In this document: one piece after another, positions 18,920-28,053 of the stretch
How positions within the stretch are numbered: the first letter of the stretch is position 1
Layout: the number at the start of each line of letters is the position of its first letter
Source of the DNA: Gammaproteobacteria bacterium
GTDB taxonomy: Bacteria; Pseudomonadota; Gammaproteobacteria; Coxiellales; Coxiellaceae
DNA length: 64,000 nt
Direction of reading: 5' to 3'
Assembly (NCBI GenBank): GCA_030429175.1
Contig: JAUIDD010000001.1
Location: 62,001 to 126,000 of the forward strand
Position numbers and translations under genes: made by a program
Notes under the pieces: model-generated
The model's database searches: none
What the model saw: the letters and a program-made list of their open reading frames with translations, nothing else
Told to the model about the DNA's origin: nothing

Positions 18920-20128
18920 CTAGTCTGGCATCACCATAAGGCGGGTTAAGCCATCTTTAAGTTTAGCGGTGATACGGTCTCCAGGTGAAGTGTCTTTGAC
19001 GGATTGGATGATATTGTGATTATTATCGTCGGTGAGGATGGCAAAACCGCGCTCAAGTGTTGCCAATGGGCTTAAGGCGTGTAGCTTGGCTGATACGTTA
19101 CTAAGTGCGCTTTGTGTTTTGAGTAATTTATTTTTTATGAGTAGTATCAATTGTGCTTCGATCTGGTCGAGCGTTTGAGTTTGCTCGCGCAGTAGATCAC
19201 GTGGATGGCGTAGGCGCTTTTGTAAGTGATGCAGTTGTTGTTGATAGTGGTGAAGTTGATGTTGAATTTGACGTGTTAGTTGTCGTTTGAGTTGATCGAA
19301 CTGTTGTGCGAGTGTGCGTTGATCAAAACTGACAAACTCTGCAGCAGCAGAGGGTGTTGCTGCACGATGATCAGCAACAAAGTCAGCAATGGTAATATCG
19401 ACTTCGTGACCCACGCCGGTGACAATCGGAATGTTACTTTTAAAAATCGCATGTGCAACACAGGCTTCATTAAAAGGCCATAAATCTTCGAGCGATCCAC
19501 CACCGCGTGCAATAATCAGTACGTCACATTCATTGCGTTGATTGGCTGTTTCTATGGCGGTGACAATTTGGTTTTTAGCCTTATCGCCTTGAACCAATGT
19601 TGGATAGATGATAATCGGTGTCTGCGGACTACGCCAGTGTAATACTTTAATGATATCGCGTACAGCCGCGCCAGTATTTGAAGTAATCACCCCAATCTGT
19701 TTGGCAAACTGTGGGATTGACTTTTTATGTGCTTCGTCGAATAGGCCTTGTTGGTGTAGTGTTTTTTTAAGTTTTTCAAATGCAACTTGTAGTGCGCCAC
19801 TACCTGCTAATTGCATTTTGGAGATAATCAATTGATAATCGCCACGACCTTCATAGAGACTAACGGTTGCTTGAGCGAGCACTTGTTGACCGTTTTCTGG
19901 ACTAAAATCCATATCACGGCGGCTGCCGCGAAAGAAGGCGCAACGTACCTGAGCATCACTATCTTTGAGACTGAAATAAAGATGTCCTGAACTGGGGCGA
20001 GCTAGGTTTGAGAGTTCACCCATCACCCATACCTTGCCTAAAGCATCTTCCAATGCGATTCGTGCACAGCCATTAAGCTCGGCGATTGAGTAAATATGTT
20101 CATTGATTTCAATAGGTTGTTTTTTCAT
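18920..20128 (-). CDS. xseA: Exodeoxyribonuclease VII large subunit
   Basis: Large subunit of ExoVII, which degrades single-stranded DNA to oligonucleotides in repair. The N-terminal OB domain (VWVMGELSNLARPSSGHLYFSL) and the catalytic core with GVITSNTGAAVRDI, RGGGSLEDLWPFNE and GVGHEVDITIADFVADHRAATPS-type motifs are clear, followed by a long coiled coil of about 110 residues. The 402-residue form starting at ATG 20128 is chosen because the family begins just before the OB domain. The frame stays open 69 codons upstream but that part has no protein character. xseB is not adjacent. Confidence 0.95.
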   Translation of the reverse strand: MKKQPIEINEHIYSIAELNGCARIALEDALGKVWVMGELSNLARPSSGHLYFSLKDSDAQVRCAFFRGSRRDMDFSPENGQQVLAQATVSLYEGRGDYQLIISKMQLAGSGALQVAFEKLKKTLHQQGLFDEAHKKSIPQFAKQIGVITSNTGAAVRDIIKVLHWRSPQTPIIIYPTLVQGDKAKNQIVTAIETANQRNECDVLIIARGGGSLEDLWPFNEACVAHAIFKSNIPIVTGVGHEVDITIADFVADHRAATPSAAAEFVSFDQRTLAQQFDQLKRQLTRQIQHQLHHYQQQLHHLQKRLRHPRDLLREQTQTLDQIEAQLILLIKNKLLKTQSALSNVSAKLHALSPLATLERGFAILTDDNNHNIIQSVKDTSPGDRITAKLKDGLTRLMVMPD

Positions 20129-20273
20129 GGTGGAGATTATACGAGAGTCTGGGTGGTCAATGCAAAAGTACGAATTATCAATATTGTTAAAATAATATTT
20201 TATTAATATTTGTTTGGCATAATATTGTTTAAAATTAGGCAAAAACTTTTGAAACGTACAAAATGGAGATGAA

Positions 20274-21326
20274 ATGAGTGAAAAAAATATGAAGGATGAG
20301 GAGCTGCGTCGTGGTAACTTGATGGCGAGGCTCACTCAAAAGATTACCAATAAAAGATTTGTCGATGCGCGTAAGCTCGTTTTTGATGAAACTCATCCTG
20401 ATAAACTGCCCAAAACACGTTTAGTGTTGGAAGTCATAACGGGTTTAATCGTTTTTCGTTTGCTAAAAGGTTTGGTGCGTCTGGTTGAGTTAGGGTTACG
20501 TTTATTTGAGCTTGTTCTTGAAAATAGTCTTGATAGGCTCACACGATTGAATAATATGGTTAATAATGGTGTAAAAAATACTGCATTAAAAGGATTAGTT
20601 AAAGTCGCGACAAGTATTCTCTTACTGGTGTTCGTGGCTTTACATTGTGCAGTAAAAGCAGCTCGACTAGTCATACGTGCGATTATTTCTCCCATAGTGA
20701 GTTTCCGTTATGCCTCAAGCATTAAAAATAAATGGGGGCGTCGATTAGCTCAAACAGCGAGTATGCTAACGACAATAGGTGGTTGGGTCATGTTATCAAT
20801 GGTGGCGTTTCCATGGTTGGTGTCACAAGTGCCTGGGCTACTACCAATATTAAAACCACTGATAATAAAAGTGGTGGTGTTTTTTCACTTTTCACCAGTA
20901 GGTGTGCTGCCAACATTGGCTATGATGAAAACGGCTGCAATACATGCACTGTGGACAATGGGTGCTACTGCTGTTGCGGGCGTGGTAGTTGTGTCCTCGT
21001 TGCTGCATGCGGTATGTAATAATCCAAGGGTAATCAAAATCAAGCACAATATTGTTGAGGGCTTTAAAACGGGTATTTCGTTTGTACGTGGTTTAATTTC
21101 CAAAAAACAACCGACTTATAGTTGTGAGCGTGAGATAGTACAAGAAGTTTTACGTCAGCCTACATTAGATCAAATTATAGAAAAGGGACTTAAAGTGAGC
21201 CCGGCAATTAGTGAACGCCTTTCTAAAGTTAAGCATGGGTCTTCTGCTGGAAAAGGTAATAGTATATTTTTTGCTAATGGTTGTGCAGGGGGGCAGGAAA
21301 GCGCATTGGTCAACAGACCATCATAA
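20274..21326 (+). CDS. Membrane protein of unknown function, paralogue of next gene's C-terminus
   Basis: No known family. The 350 residues have a charged N-terminus, then an ARKLVFDETHPDKLPKTRLV stretch (32-51) leading into several hydrophobic helices (about 50-80, 108-125, 160-185, 195-245), and a charged tail. Residues 27-245 align by eye with 506-690 of the following 808-residue protein (shared LVFDE, TGLIV/TGFIV-x-RL-x-K, RAIISP/RAVISP, KWGRR/KWQRR, GW). GGAGATGAA precedes the ATG. Divergent from xseA across an AT-rich gap. Lack of a signal peptide with internal hydrophobic hairpins fits a secreted, host-membrane-inserted effector, but this is inference. Confidence 0.65.
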   Translation: MSEKNMKDEELRRGNLMARLTQKITNKRFVDARKLVFDETHPDKLPKTRLVLEVITGLIVFRLLKGLVRLVELGLRLFELVLENSLDRLTRLNNMVNNGVKNTALKGLVKVATSILLLVFVALHCAVKAARLVIRAIISPIVSFRYASSIKNKWGRRLAQTASMLTTIGGWVMLSMVAFPWLVSQVPGLLPILKPLIIKVVVFFHFSPVGVLPTLAMMKTAAIHALWTMGATAVAGVVVVSSLLHAVCNNPRVIKIKHNIVEGFKTGISFVRGLISKKQPTYSCEREIVQEVLRQPTLDQIIEKGLKVSPAISERLSKVKHGSSAGKGNSIFFANGCAGGQESALVNRPS

Positions 21327-21396
21327 CTTTCTTTTTTAAATGTTATCTGTTATAACAAGATCCACTTAATCTAGGATAATTTAAGAGGGTCTCAAA

Positions 21397-23823
21397 ATGA
21401 GAATGGAACAAGAAGTATTTTATTATTACGACTTCGATTTGACGTTAGGGATTAAAAAAAACAATCAAAATCTGCTTAACCAGGCCTTGGTTGATTTGGC
21501 AGTGAGCCAACACCAGCATAATACACATTTTAAAATACGTGGCTTGACATCCTATTTCGCTTTTCAAGCATTAAAAGGGGAATATGGTAGCAGTGGTGCG
21601 ATCGGTAGCGGGCATTCTCGTAGTCATATTATTAGCAGCTTCGAAAAAACTACAGGCTTTTACTTTGATGCTTTAATCACCTCAGCATCTCCGGTGTTGG
21701 ATGGCCCGCTCTTTGGTCAACATGGCCGTGCCATGTTGGGTTATGAAGCTAAAGTTGCCCTTGATCTAGAAGTTCATACACATCATTTTAAAAATTCGTT
21801 GGTTGATACGCAGACACTGGTGCTTAATGACTTGGAAAAATTTGAACAGCTCGATAAAGCAGCTGGTCATATTATTTCATATGTTATTAAGATGGTTGAT
21901 GATGAAGACCCTGAGGCTTCAATTGCTCAATTGCTCAAATCATTTTTTGCTGAAAATGGCGCTAATGGTGAATTTCCAGAAGGCTTTGAGAATTGTAAGC
22001 CTTATCTTGGTATACCGATTGCGGGTTTGGAAGAGGTCGATGCTGGTATTGTCGACACTATCACTAAAGCGGCACGCCAGGCGATCGATGATTATCTTGC
22101 TATCCCATGGCCACAACATATGAATCAAACGCTACGCAAGCGTTGTTTTGTTGAAGGTAAGGGTGCGATGTTGTTGCACGCATTAAGGCAGCATAAAGCT
22201 GGTGATACAGTGTGTATTTTTGATGATAAGTATCAAGTGTTACGCATGCTTGATATCTTGCGTACCATGGATGAATTTAAGGATATCACTATTAAAGGTA
22301 TACAGGTAGAAGCACGTAGTCCGAGTAACCAAAAAAGCTATTATGAGCAAATCCTCGCACAGTCAGGTTCTTTTGTGTGTTATAACACTGAAGTTGATTA
22401 TTTACATTCTGATTTTAAGAATGACTTTGAACAACATGCGCTTACTGCTTCTCCGGTTAAACCTCAAAAGTTAGAGGGTGATCATGTTCGGGCGCATTTT
22501 TTTGGTGCAATGCTTAATGTTAAATTTAAACGTTGGGGTGGTGATCCAAATACAACCTTGTTTGATCGCGTAACACTTTCATGGAATAAGGTCGACTGGC
22601 ACTGTTTGCTAGCGTCCATAGTGAGTTTGCATCAAAGAATTGTGCTACCAATTGAGTATCAAGGTATTGAAGCAACATTAATTTATGATCATCTATCAGC
22701 TGCATGGTATTTAACTACACATAATCGTCAAGTTCATAAATTATGTCAGCATCTTATGGATGAAGCGTATGCTGGTATAGCGTCGTTCCAATCACATCTC
22801 GAGGTGAGTCAAGCGACTCTAATGTTAGAATTGGTTCATAAGATGAAACAGCAATATATTGAAGGTGAACGTGACATATCAGCTATTTTGGATCTCAAGC
22901 CGTTCACTTGGAGGGATAGTTTTATTGCGGCACGTGAGCTTGTGTTTGATGAAAAAGATCCACAACAAATACCTTTGAAACAATTGGTCTTTCAAGTGCT
23001 GACTGGATTTATTGTCCTGCGTCTTGTCAAAACAGTATTACGTTTTACGATTGAAATGCCGATACGTGCTGTTGAATTGAAGTTAGCTGATTGGTTTGAG
23101 CGCTCTGGATATGACTTGGCGAGCAGTCCTAAGCTAAATGCATTACTGCGTGTTATCTCTTTACCACGTTTATTTTTACGTGCTGTAATTTCTCCAAAAC
23201 TCAGTTGGGATATGGCTGCTCAAGTAACCGGTAAATGGCAACGTCGTGGTGCTTTGGCTGCGACTATAACAGCAACGGCCGTTGGTTGGGGGCTACTAAC
23301 CTTTGTTGCTTTACCAGCAGTATTGTCAGTAATTCCTGGCGCCTTATCGACGTTGCAGCCTCTGCTTGCGCCAATTGCTAATGGCTTAGGCTTTAGAGCG
23401 TCGATTCAGCTGTTTAGCTTAGCTGTGATTGTGGGAACAGCTGCTATGGATTATTTTGTTAGTCCTTTAATTACAAAAAGCATTGTCAGTCTGTGGCGAC
23501 ATGTCACTAAGCCTAGCGCTAAAAAAGTTGTAACTTTTGACGATGAATTTGTGGTGGTGGAGCAGGAGCAGCCAACAGTGCAGGATAACGCTGAACGTGA
23601 GCAGCAGCAAAAAGCTAAGGTTATCGCTGAGCTAAAGCAACACGAAGCATTGCGTGGTCGAAAACCTTCTGATGAAGACTTGGAGCCACCAGCAGATGAG
23701 TCGAGGCTACAACCAGAGCCTGCGCCGGTCAAGCCATCAGAAACCGGTATATTTGGCTCCTATACTCAGGGTGCAGAAGATTTGGGAACTGATGCGAAAG
23801 GCAGGCGTGCGACTCTCCTTTGA
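21397..23823 (+). CDS. HAD-like N-terminal domain fused to paralogous transmembrane module
   Basis: Not a recognised family as a whole. Residues 1-300 look like a haloacid dehalogenase-type phosphatase: YYDFDLTL gives the DxDxT nucleophile motif (D12, D14, T16), ITSASP near 94-99 can serve as motif II, and CIFDDK (D276, D277) as motif IV. Residues 300-500 are soluble and unknown. Residues 506-690 repeat the membrane module of the preceding gene. The last 120 residues are charged, Gln/Glu-rich and Pro-rich. AAGAGGGTC precedes the ATG. It has the look of a secreted effector acting at a host membrane; substrate unknown. Tandem duplication with the 350-residue neighbour is likely. Confidence 0.65.
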   Translation: MRMEQEVFYYYDFDLTLGIKKNNQNLLNQALVDLAVSQHQHNTHFKIRGLTSYFAFQALKGEYGSSGAIGSGHSRSHIISSFEKTTGFYFDALITSASPVLDGPLFGQHGRAMLGYEAKVALDLEVHTHHFKNSLVDTQTLVLNDLEKFEQLDKAAGHIISYVIKMVDDEDPEASIAQLLKSFFAENGANGEFPEGFENCKPYLGIPIAGLEEVDAGIVDTITKAARQAIDDYLAIPWPQHMNQTLRKRCFVEGKGAMLLHALRQHKAGDTVCIFDDKYQVLRMLDILRTMDEFKDITIKGIQVEARSPSNQKSYYEQILAQSGSFVCYNTEVDYLHSDFKNDFEQHALTASPVKPQKLEGDHVRAHFFGAMLNVKFKRWGGDPNTTLFDRVTLSWNKVDWHCLLASIVSLHQRIVLPIEYQGIEATLIYDHLSAAWYLTTHNRQVHKLCQHLMDEAYAGIASFQSHLEVSQATLMLELVHKMKQQYIEGERDISAILDLKPFTWRDSFIAARELVFDEKDPQQIPLKQLVFQVLTGFIVLRLVKTVLRFTIEMPIRAVELKLADWFERSGYDLASSPKLNALLRVISLPRLFLRAVISPKLSWDMAAQVTGKWQRRGALAATITATAVGWGLLTFVALPAVLSVIPGALSTLQPLLAPIANGLGFRASIQLFSLAVIVGTAAMDYFVSPLITKSIVSLWRHVTKPSAKKVVTFDDEFVVVEQEQPTVQDNAEREQQQKAKVIAELKQHEALRGRKPSDEDLEPPADESRLQPEPAPVKPSETGIFGSYTQGAEDLGTDAKGRRATLL

Positions 23824-23859
23824 TAGACCTTGGTTAGCTAAGGCCGGTATACTATACCG

Positions 23860-24531
23860 ATGACAACGATACTGGCCATAGAAACTGCAACACCTGCTTG
23901 TTCTGCTGCGTTACTGCATGATGGGCAGGTGTCAGAACGTTTTGAAATTGCACCGAGGCGCCATACTGATCTCATCTTACCGATGATCGATGCATTACTG
24001 ACAGAGCGAGGCGTGGGTAAGGTACAGATAGATGCAATCGCATTTGGTTGTGGTCCGGGTAGTTTTATGGGAACGCGTTTAGCAACCGGCATAGCTCAAG
24101 GTCTTGGTTATGCGCTTGATTGTCCATTAATACCTTTATCTACATTGCAAATTGTGGCACAAACGGTCTATCAACAACATGTATGCGAGCAACCATTGCT
24201 TGTTGGCTGGGATGCACGTATGGATGAAGTTTATTGGGCATTATATCAGGCACAAGACGGTTTGATGGAAAACGTGTCAGCTGATACCTTAACAAAGCCA
24301 CAAGCGATAGCAGCACCATCTGGGCCTTATGCTCTTGCAGGCAATGCTTGGTCTATTTATAAAAAAGATTTTGATGAGCGGCTGCTAGCCCAGGCCTCGC
24401 AGCTGATCATTGACTGTTATCCGCATGCAGCTGGGATGCTTAGGTTAGCAGCAGCACGCTTAAAAGCAGGTACAATAGCATTTGCCGATACTGTTGAGCC
24501 CGTCTATTTGCGCCAATCTATCACTAGTTAA
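23860..24531 (+). CDS. tsaB: tRNA t6A biosynthesis protein TsaB
   Basis: Non-catalytic partner of TsaD in the complex that makes N6-threonylcarbamoyladenosine at tRNA position 37. The 223 residues show the ASKHA-type start ILAIETATPACSAAL and the family GCGPGSFMGTRLATG loop. Length is normal. It begins 36 bases after the HAD-like gene and may share its transcript. tsaD, tsaC and tsaE are not in the window. Confidence 0.93.
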   Translation: MTTILAIETATPACSAALLHDGQVSERFEIAPRRHTDLILPMIDALLTERGVGKVQIDAIAFGCGPGSFMGTRLATGIAQGLGYALDCPLIPLSTLQIVAQTVYQQHVCEQPLLVGWDARMDEVYWALYQAQDGLMENVSADTLTKPQAIAAPSGPYALAGNAWSIYKKDFDERLLAQASQLIIDCYPHAAGMLRLAAARLKAGTIAFADTVEPVYLRQSITS

Positions 24532-24603
24532 TATTCTCTTAATGCTCCTTTAAGGTTACATGGTTAATCTGGTAAACATATTGTTATTGAGATGGAGTGA
24601 GTT

Positions 24604-24912
24604 ATGAAAAAGTTAAGTTTAGTAGTAGTCACAGCGCTAATGTCTATTTCTACTGTGAGTTTTGCAGCTGATAATGGCATGCAGCAAGCTGTTAATAAAA
24701 TTCAAGCGCAAGTGCAGCAAGTGGCGAGTAGTGTGCCGCAGCAAATCCAAACGGTACAGGCAGCGAACAAGCAAGGCATTGCTCAATTGCGCAGCCAAGT
24801 GCAAGCACAACTTACCGCATTACAACAGCAGATTCAGCAGGTACAAGATCAGATGGCCCAACGTATTAATAGCGTTCAGGGTGAAGTCCAACAGTTGAAA
24901 ACAAGTCACTAA
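24604..24912 (+). CDS. Secreted Gln-rich coiled-coil protein
   Basis: No named family. The 102 residues start with a clear signal peptide (MKKLSLVVVTALMSISTVSFA, cleavage before ADNG). The mature 80 residues are one Gln-rich helix with heptad-like hydrophobic spacing (IQAQVQQVASSVPQQIQTVQ and onward), so a periplasmic coiled coil is likely. There is no lipobox Cys, so it is not an Lpp-type lipoprotein. It has its own upstream region and a GGAGTG ribosome site. Similar small periplasmic coiled coils are often abundant envelope proteins; this is inference. Confidence 0.7.
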   Translation: MKKLSLVVVTALMSISTVSFAADNGMQQAVNKIQAQVQQVASSVPQQIQTVQAANKQGIAQLRSQVQAQLTALQQQIQQVQDQMAQRINSVQGEVQQLKTSH

Positions 24913-24918
24913 TGTCCA

Positions 24919-24977
24919 TGCATGCGTCTTAACTCCATTGAAGTCTCCCTCTCAAGTTAACCCAGGCGCATGCAGGG
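24919..24977. terminator. Inverted repeat between convergent genes
   Basis: TGCATGCG then TTAACT on the left are mirrored by AGTTAA and CGCATGCA on the right, giving an imperfect stem between the end of the coiled-coil gene and the end of the convergent minus-strand gene. No strong T-run follows on either side, so it may work as a bidirectional, Rho-assisted stop rather than a classical terminator. Confidence 0.4.
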
Positions 24978-24988
24978 CACTTTTAATG

Positions 24989-25753
24989 CTAGCGGCTCAT
25001 TTTTATGGCAGTATCATAAGCACGTATTTGAGGCAGATATTCTGCTATGAAGCCTTGTACTTCTTTGGATGAAATGCGTTCAATACCAAAAGTGTGAATG
25101 ATTTTGCCAATATCATGTTGCTGATTTATACAAGCGTAAGCAAGTTGCTGTACTAGATTATCGACAGTAATGAAATTATCAAAACGTTTAAGCGCGCGTC
25201 TTTCTTTAAAGATTTTAAAGCCTTTTTTCCATCTTTCATCTGAGTATAAAGCATTATAGGCACGTGCTTCGAGCCAACCTTCTAATTTCATAATCAGCTT
25301 TTCTTTAGCACCAGCGATATTTTCTTGTTGTTTAGAAGGTTTTCTCACTGCAGAAATTGCTTTTTCAAGTTCGATGCCGCAACCAGTTAAATCTTGATTT
25401 TTTCTAATGGGTAATACTAAATAACCATGAGCTCTAGCCCATATTTTTATATCAAGCATACTACTTGTTGCAGCTTCTTCTTCTAATATGACCAGTAAAC
25501 GTTGATGTGGTTGTCTTATCTTACGTGTTAGGTTATGTTCGTTTGGGTTAATTTGAGATTGTTTAAAAATGGTGACTTGAGTATCATGCTCTTGAATCGT
25601 GTCTTCTAATACATTAAGTGATGACTTAATGTCTTCACGCGATTCGCCTAGAACATCAATAGATGATTCGGGATTTGTTCTTACTACCTGGAGTGCAGTT
25701 ACCGCTTTACTGATTTCTTCTGCTAGCTCATGTGTTGCTGTAATTAATATCAT
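24989..25753 (-). CDS. Unknown cytoplasmic-type protein, effector-like
   Basis: Not recognised. The 254 residues are helical and charged, with no signal peptide or membrane segment. Residues 150-215 (LEGWLEAR...RWKKGFKIFKERRALKR...) resemble residues 49-115 of the next gene on the same strand in the spacing of GF-x-x-FK, L-x-R and following Leu residues. GAGG and AAGG lie upstream of the ATG. It stands alone, convergent with the coiled-coil gene. Its place in a cluster of unknown genes suggests an accessory or secreted role. Confidence 0.6.
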   Translation of the reverse strand: MILITATHELAEEISKAVTALQVVRTNPESSIDVLGESREDIKSSLNVLEDTIQEHDTQVTIFKQSQINPNEHNLTRKIRQPHQRLLVILEEEAATSSMLDIKIWARAHGYLVLPIRKNQDLTGCGIELEKAISAVRKPSKQQENIAGAKEKLIMKLEGWLEARAYNALYSDERWKKGFKIFKERRALKRFDNFITVDNLVQQLAYACINQQHDIGKIIHTFGIERISSKEVQGFIAEYLPQIRAYDTAIKMSR

Positions 25754-25884
25754 AGCCTTATACCACCTCTGTGCGGATTATATTAGTTGTATGCACTATA
25801 TCTGACGTATATTAAATTAGTCTTAATATTTTAAAATAGAAAGGCATGCTAACACTCTGATATATACTATTTCGTAGAGTGTTA

Positions 25885-26427
25885 TTAGATATTTGTGGTA
25901 TCGAATCTATAGGATTTAATAGAGCTCGACATGCTTAATTTATAAGCGACAAGATAGCTGCCGATGTCAGATTTTATGCGACGAATAATATCGTTGAGTG
26001 TTTTGCTGTGTATGCTTGTTGCTGCAAAATATCCGGGTTTAATTTTATGATCCCGTATAACTTGTTGACGAGTCTCTTCGATGGCGTGATTAGAGAGTAG
26101 TGCATAAGTTTCTTTGTCTCCGGCTGCTTGTGAAATTTTTTCTATGAGTGCTAGAGCAAGACTATAGTTTATACGGCGGTCTAGTCCTTGAGTATTCTTG
26201 AAAAAAATGAACCCATAATTAAAATGATTGTGGTGTTTGCTTAACTGTACGTTTATCTGGTTAATGTATTCTTTAAGGCTGTCACAAGCTTTTTCACGAA
26301 GTGATGAAAGTTGGCGTTGATTTTTTTGTTTCATTACAGGCACGATATGTGGTTGTGTGACTAGCTTTGTTTCTGTGGTTGCATTAGATATTTTTGGGTT
26401 TTCATTGCCAGCGCATTGATCTGTCAT
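25885..26427 (-). CDS. Unknown protein, possible distant paralogue of the 24989 gene
   Basis: Not recognised. The start at 26427 is favoured because GAGG lies nine bases upstream; an ATG five codons earlier (26442) lacks a ribosome site. The 180-residue protein has a disordered, Thr/Asn-rich first 40 residues and a helical body (LREKACDSLKEYINQINVQL, then NYGFIFFKNTQGLDRRINY). Its body shares spacing with residues 150-215 of the preceding minus-strand gene product. No membrane segments. Function unknown. Confidence 0.5.
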   Translation of the reverse strand: MTDQCAGNENPKISNATTETKLVTQPHIVPVMKQKNQRQLSSLREKACDSLKEYINQINVQLSKHHNHFNYGFIFFKNTQGLDRRINYSLALALIEKISQAAGDKETYALLSNHAIEETRQQVIRDHKIKPGYFAATSIHSKTLNDIIRRIKSDIGSYLVAYKLSMSSSIKSYRFDTTNI

Positions 26428-26652
26428 TCTATTTCGCCTCATTGTTTCTGATAAAACTTAAAACAACCTTTAGCAGAGAAAAACAATTATGTAAACACTG
26501 TTTTTTCGGTTTACATGAAAATGATGATATATCTCACGCTTAAACGTACTTTATAAACACCGGTAGTCAAATATAACGCGCTAATGTACATATAATTAGT
26601 AATGCTGAATGGGTACAGGAGGTTGGCCCTAACCCACCTATCAAGTGTCCAT

Positions 26653-28038
26653 TTAAAGCACGGTAGATTCGTTAATTTTGTAAACTTCAATAAATCTATT
26701 TAAGAGTGTGTGCTGTGTATCATCAAGTATTGTTTCATTAAGTTTAAGTGCTTGTTCACTTGCAGCTTGTATTGAGAGCTTGCTTTCATTACGAAAATCA
26801 ATACAGCGTGCTTCAAGGTAATCATTAAAGGCTGCCTTTTCTTCATCGTTAAGATATTGTGGATAGTGACGTGCCAAGATGCGTAGCGCTTGTTCAACAC
26901 GGCGTTGATTTGGAAAGTTATAGGCAATATCACGTTTGTGTTGTGGTATGGCACAATGAAAATCTTGGTAAGATTTGTCTTCAGCTGCTTTTGAGAAAGG
27001 TAAGGTGTAGAGTGCTGCATCGATATCAACTTGTGGTATATCTGGATATTTATAATGTTGATGATAATCACACAGTTCAATCAGTTGTTTGGGGTGTGCT
27101 AGTAAGCGTTGTTTATTATCTTCTGCCAATCGAATGCGCTCGGGTGTGAGATGGGTTAAGAAGCGTGGCTCAGGCGGTAATAAGATATTTTGTTCAGCCA
27201 TTTTTTTGCGAATGATTTGTGCCTCAGCATCGATTTTTTCTTGATCGAGTCGAAGCCACAGTGTTTGATTTTTATAATGTTGATGCTGGCCTAAGCTTAA
27301 AACTGGTGCTATAAAATGATTGGCAGCACCGAGCTTGCCATTAACCATTAAGCCATTTCTAAACAGGCGGTCACTGGTTTCAAAGGCAATCGGTAATTTA
27401 TCACTGCGTTCTAAATCAATTTTTTTATTAAAATAGCCACAACTATAATCCCAAATCGTGCGCTCCTTATGAAGGATGCGTGCAAGCGCAAGTGTAGCTT
27501 CGACATCAACCATTGCATCGTGTGCGTTGCCTTGCATAAGATTATTAGCACTGCCAATGTTTTCGAGTTTTAACGATACTTTATGATCGAGCACTGGCCA
27601 CTCTAAGACATCCGGCTTAAACAAATAATACAAAACGGTTAGTGGATAAATATCCATACGACCACAGCCGTTAGCGTATTGATGGCTATAAGGTGGTAGT
27701 AGGTTACGGTAGAAAGAGAAACGTAAAAATTCATCGTCAAAACCTAGTGTATTATAGCCAAGCGAGATCGTACCAGGTTCGTTTATCAGTTTATGAATTT
27801 TGCAAATGGCGTCGACTTCAGGCTCACCTTGTTGCATTTGATCGATACCGATACGATGGGTGATAATTGCATAAGGTGAAGGCACGATATCTGGATTGAG
27901 TTTAATTCTAAATTCGTGGCGTGATAGTTCTTTAAGTTCGAGGTCAGTGCGAATAGCAGCAAATTGGATGACTTGGTCGAAGCATGGGTTAAGCCCTGTT
28001 GTTTCAAGATCGTAAAATAACAGTGTTTGCTTGGGCAT
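26653..28038 (-). CDS. sbcB: Exodeoxyribonuclease I
   Basis: 3'-5' exonuclease on single-stranded DNA that acts in mismatch repair and recombination. The DEDDh residues are visible: FYDLETTG near the start, GFDDEFLR in the middle, and AHDAMVDVEATLALA for His-x-Asp. The C-terminal SH3-like and helical domains are present; 461 residues compare with 475 in E. coli. It precedes a CDF transporter gene by 15 bases on the same strand (that gene lies upstream), so the two may be co-transcribed. Confidence 0.95.
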   Translation of the reverse strand: MPKQTLLFYDLETTGLNPCFDQVIQFAAIRTDLELKELSRHEFRIKLNPDIVPSPYAIITHRIGIDQMQQGEPEVDAICKIHKLINEPGTISLGYNTLGFDDEFLRFSFYRNLLPPYSHQYANGCGRMDIYPLTVLYYLFKPDVLEWPVLDHKVSLKLENIGSANNLMQGNAHDAMVDVEATLALARILHKERTIWDYSCGYFNKKIDLERSDKLPIAFETSDRLFRNGLMVNGKLGAANHFIAPVLSLGQHQHYKNQTLWLRLDQEKIDAEAQIIRKKMAEQNILLPPEPRFLTHLTPERIRLAEDNKQRLLAHPKQLIELCDYHQHYKYPDIPQVDIDAALYTLPFSKAAEDKSYQDFHCAIPQHKRDIAYNFPNQRRVEQALRILARHYPQYLNDEEKAAFNDYLEARCIDFRNESKLSIQAASEQALKLNETILDDTQHTLLNRFIEVYKINESTVL

Positions 28039-28053
28039 GATGTAAAGTCCTTA

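Noticed and set aside
20129-20335. Extension of xseA by 69 codons at the N-terminus
   Set aside because: The frame is open but the translation is Ser/Phe/Tyr-rich with no family match, while the family starts exactly at the ATG at 20128. The stretch is the AT-rich divergent promoter region.
21327-21396. PmrA-type box (TTAA repeats) upstream of the HAD-like gene
   Set aside because: TTAA occurs twice but 15 bases apart, whereas the known PmrA site has an 11-base period. AT-rich context makes this weak.
24604-24912. Murein lipoprotein Lpp
   Set aside because: Coiled-coil and size fit, but there is no lipobox Cys and no C-terminal Lys for wall attachment.
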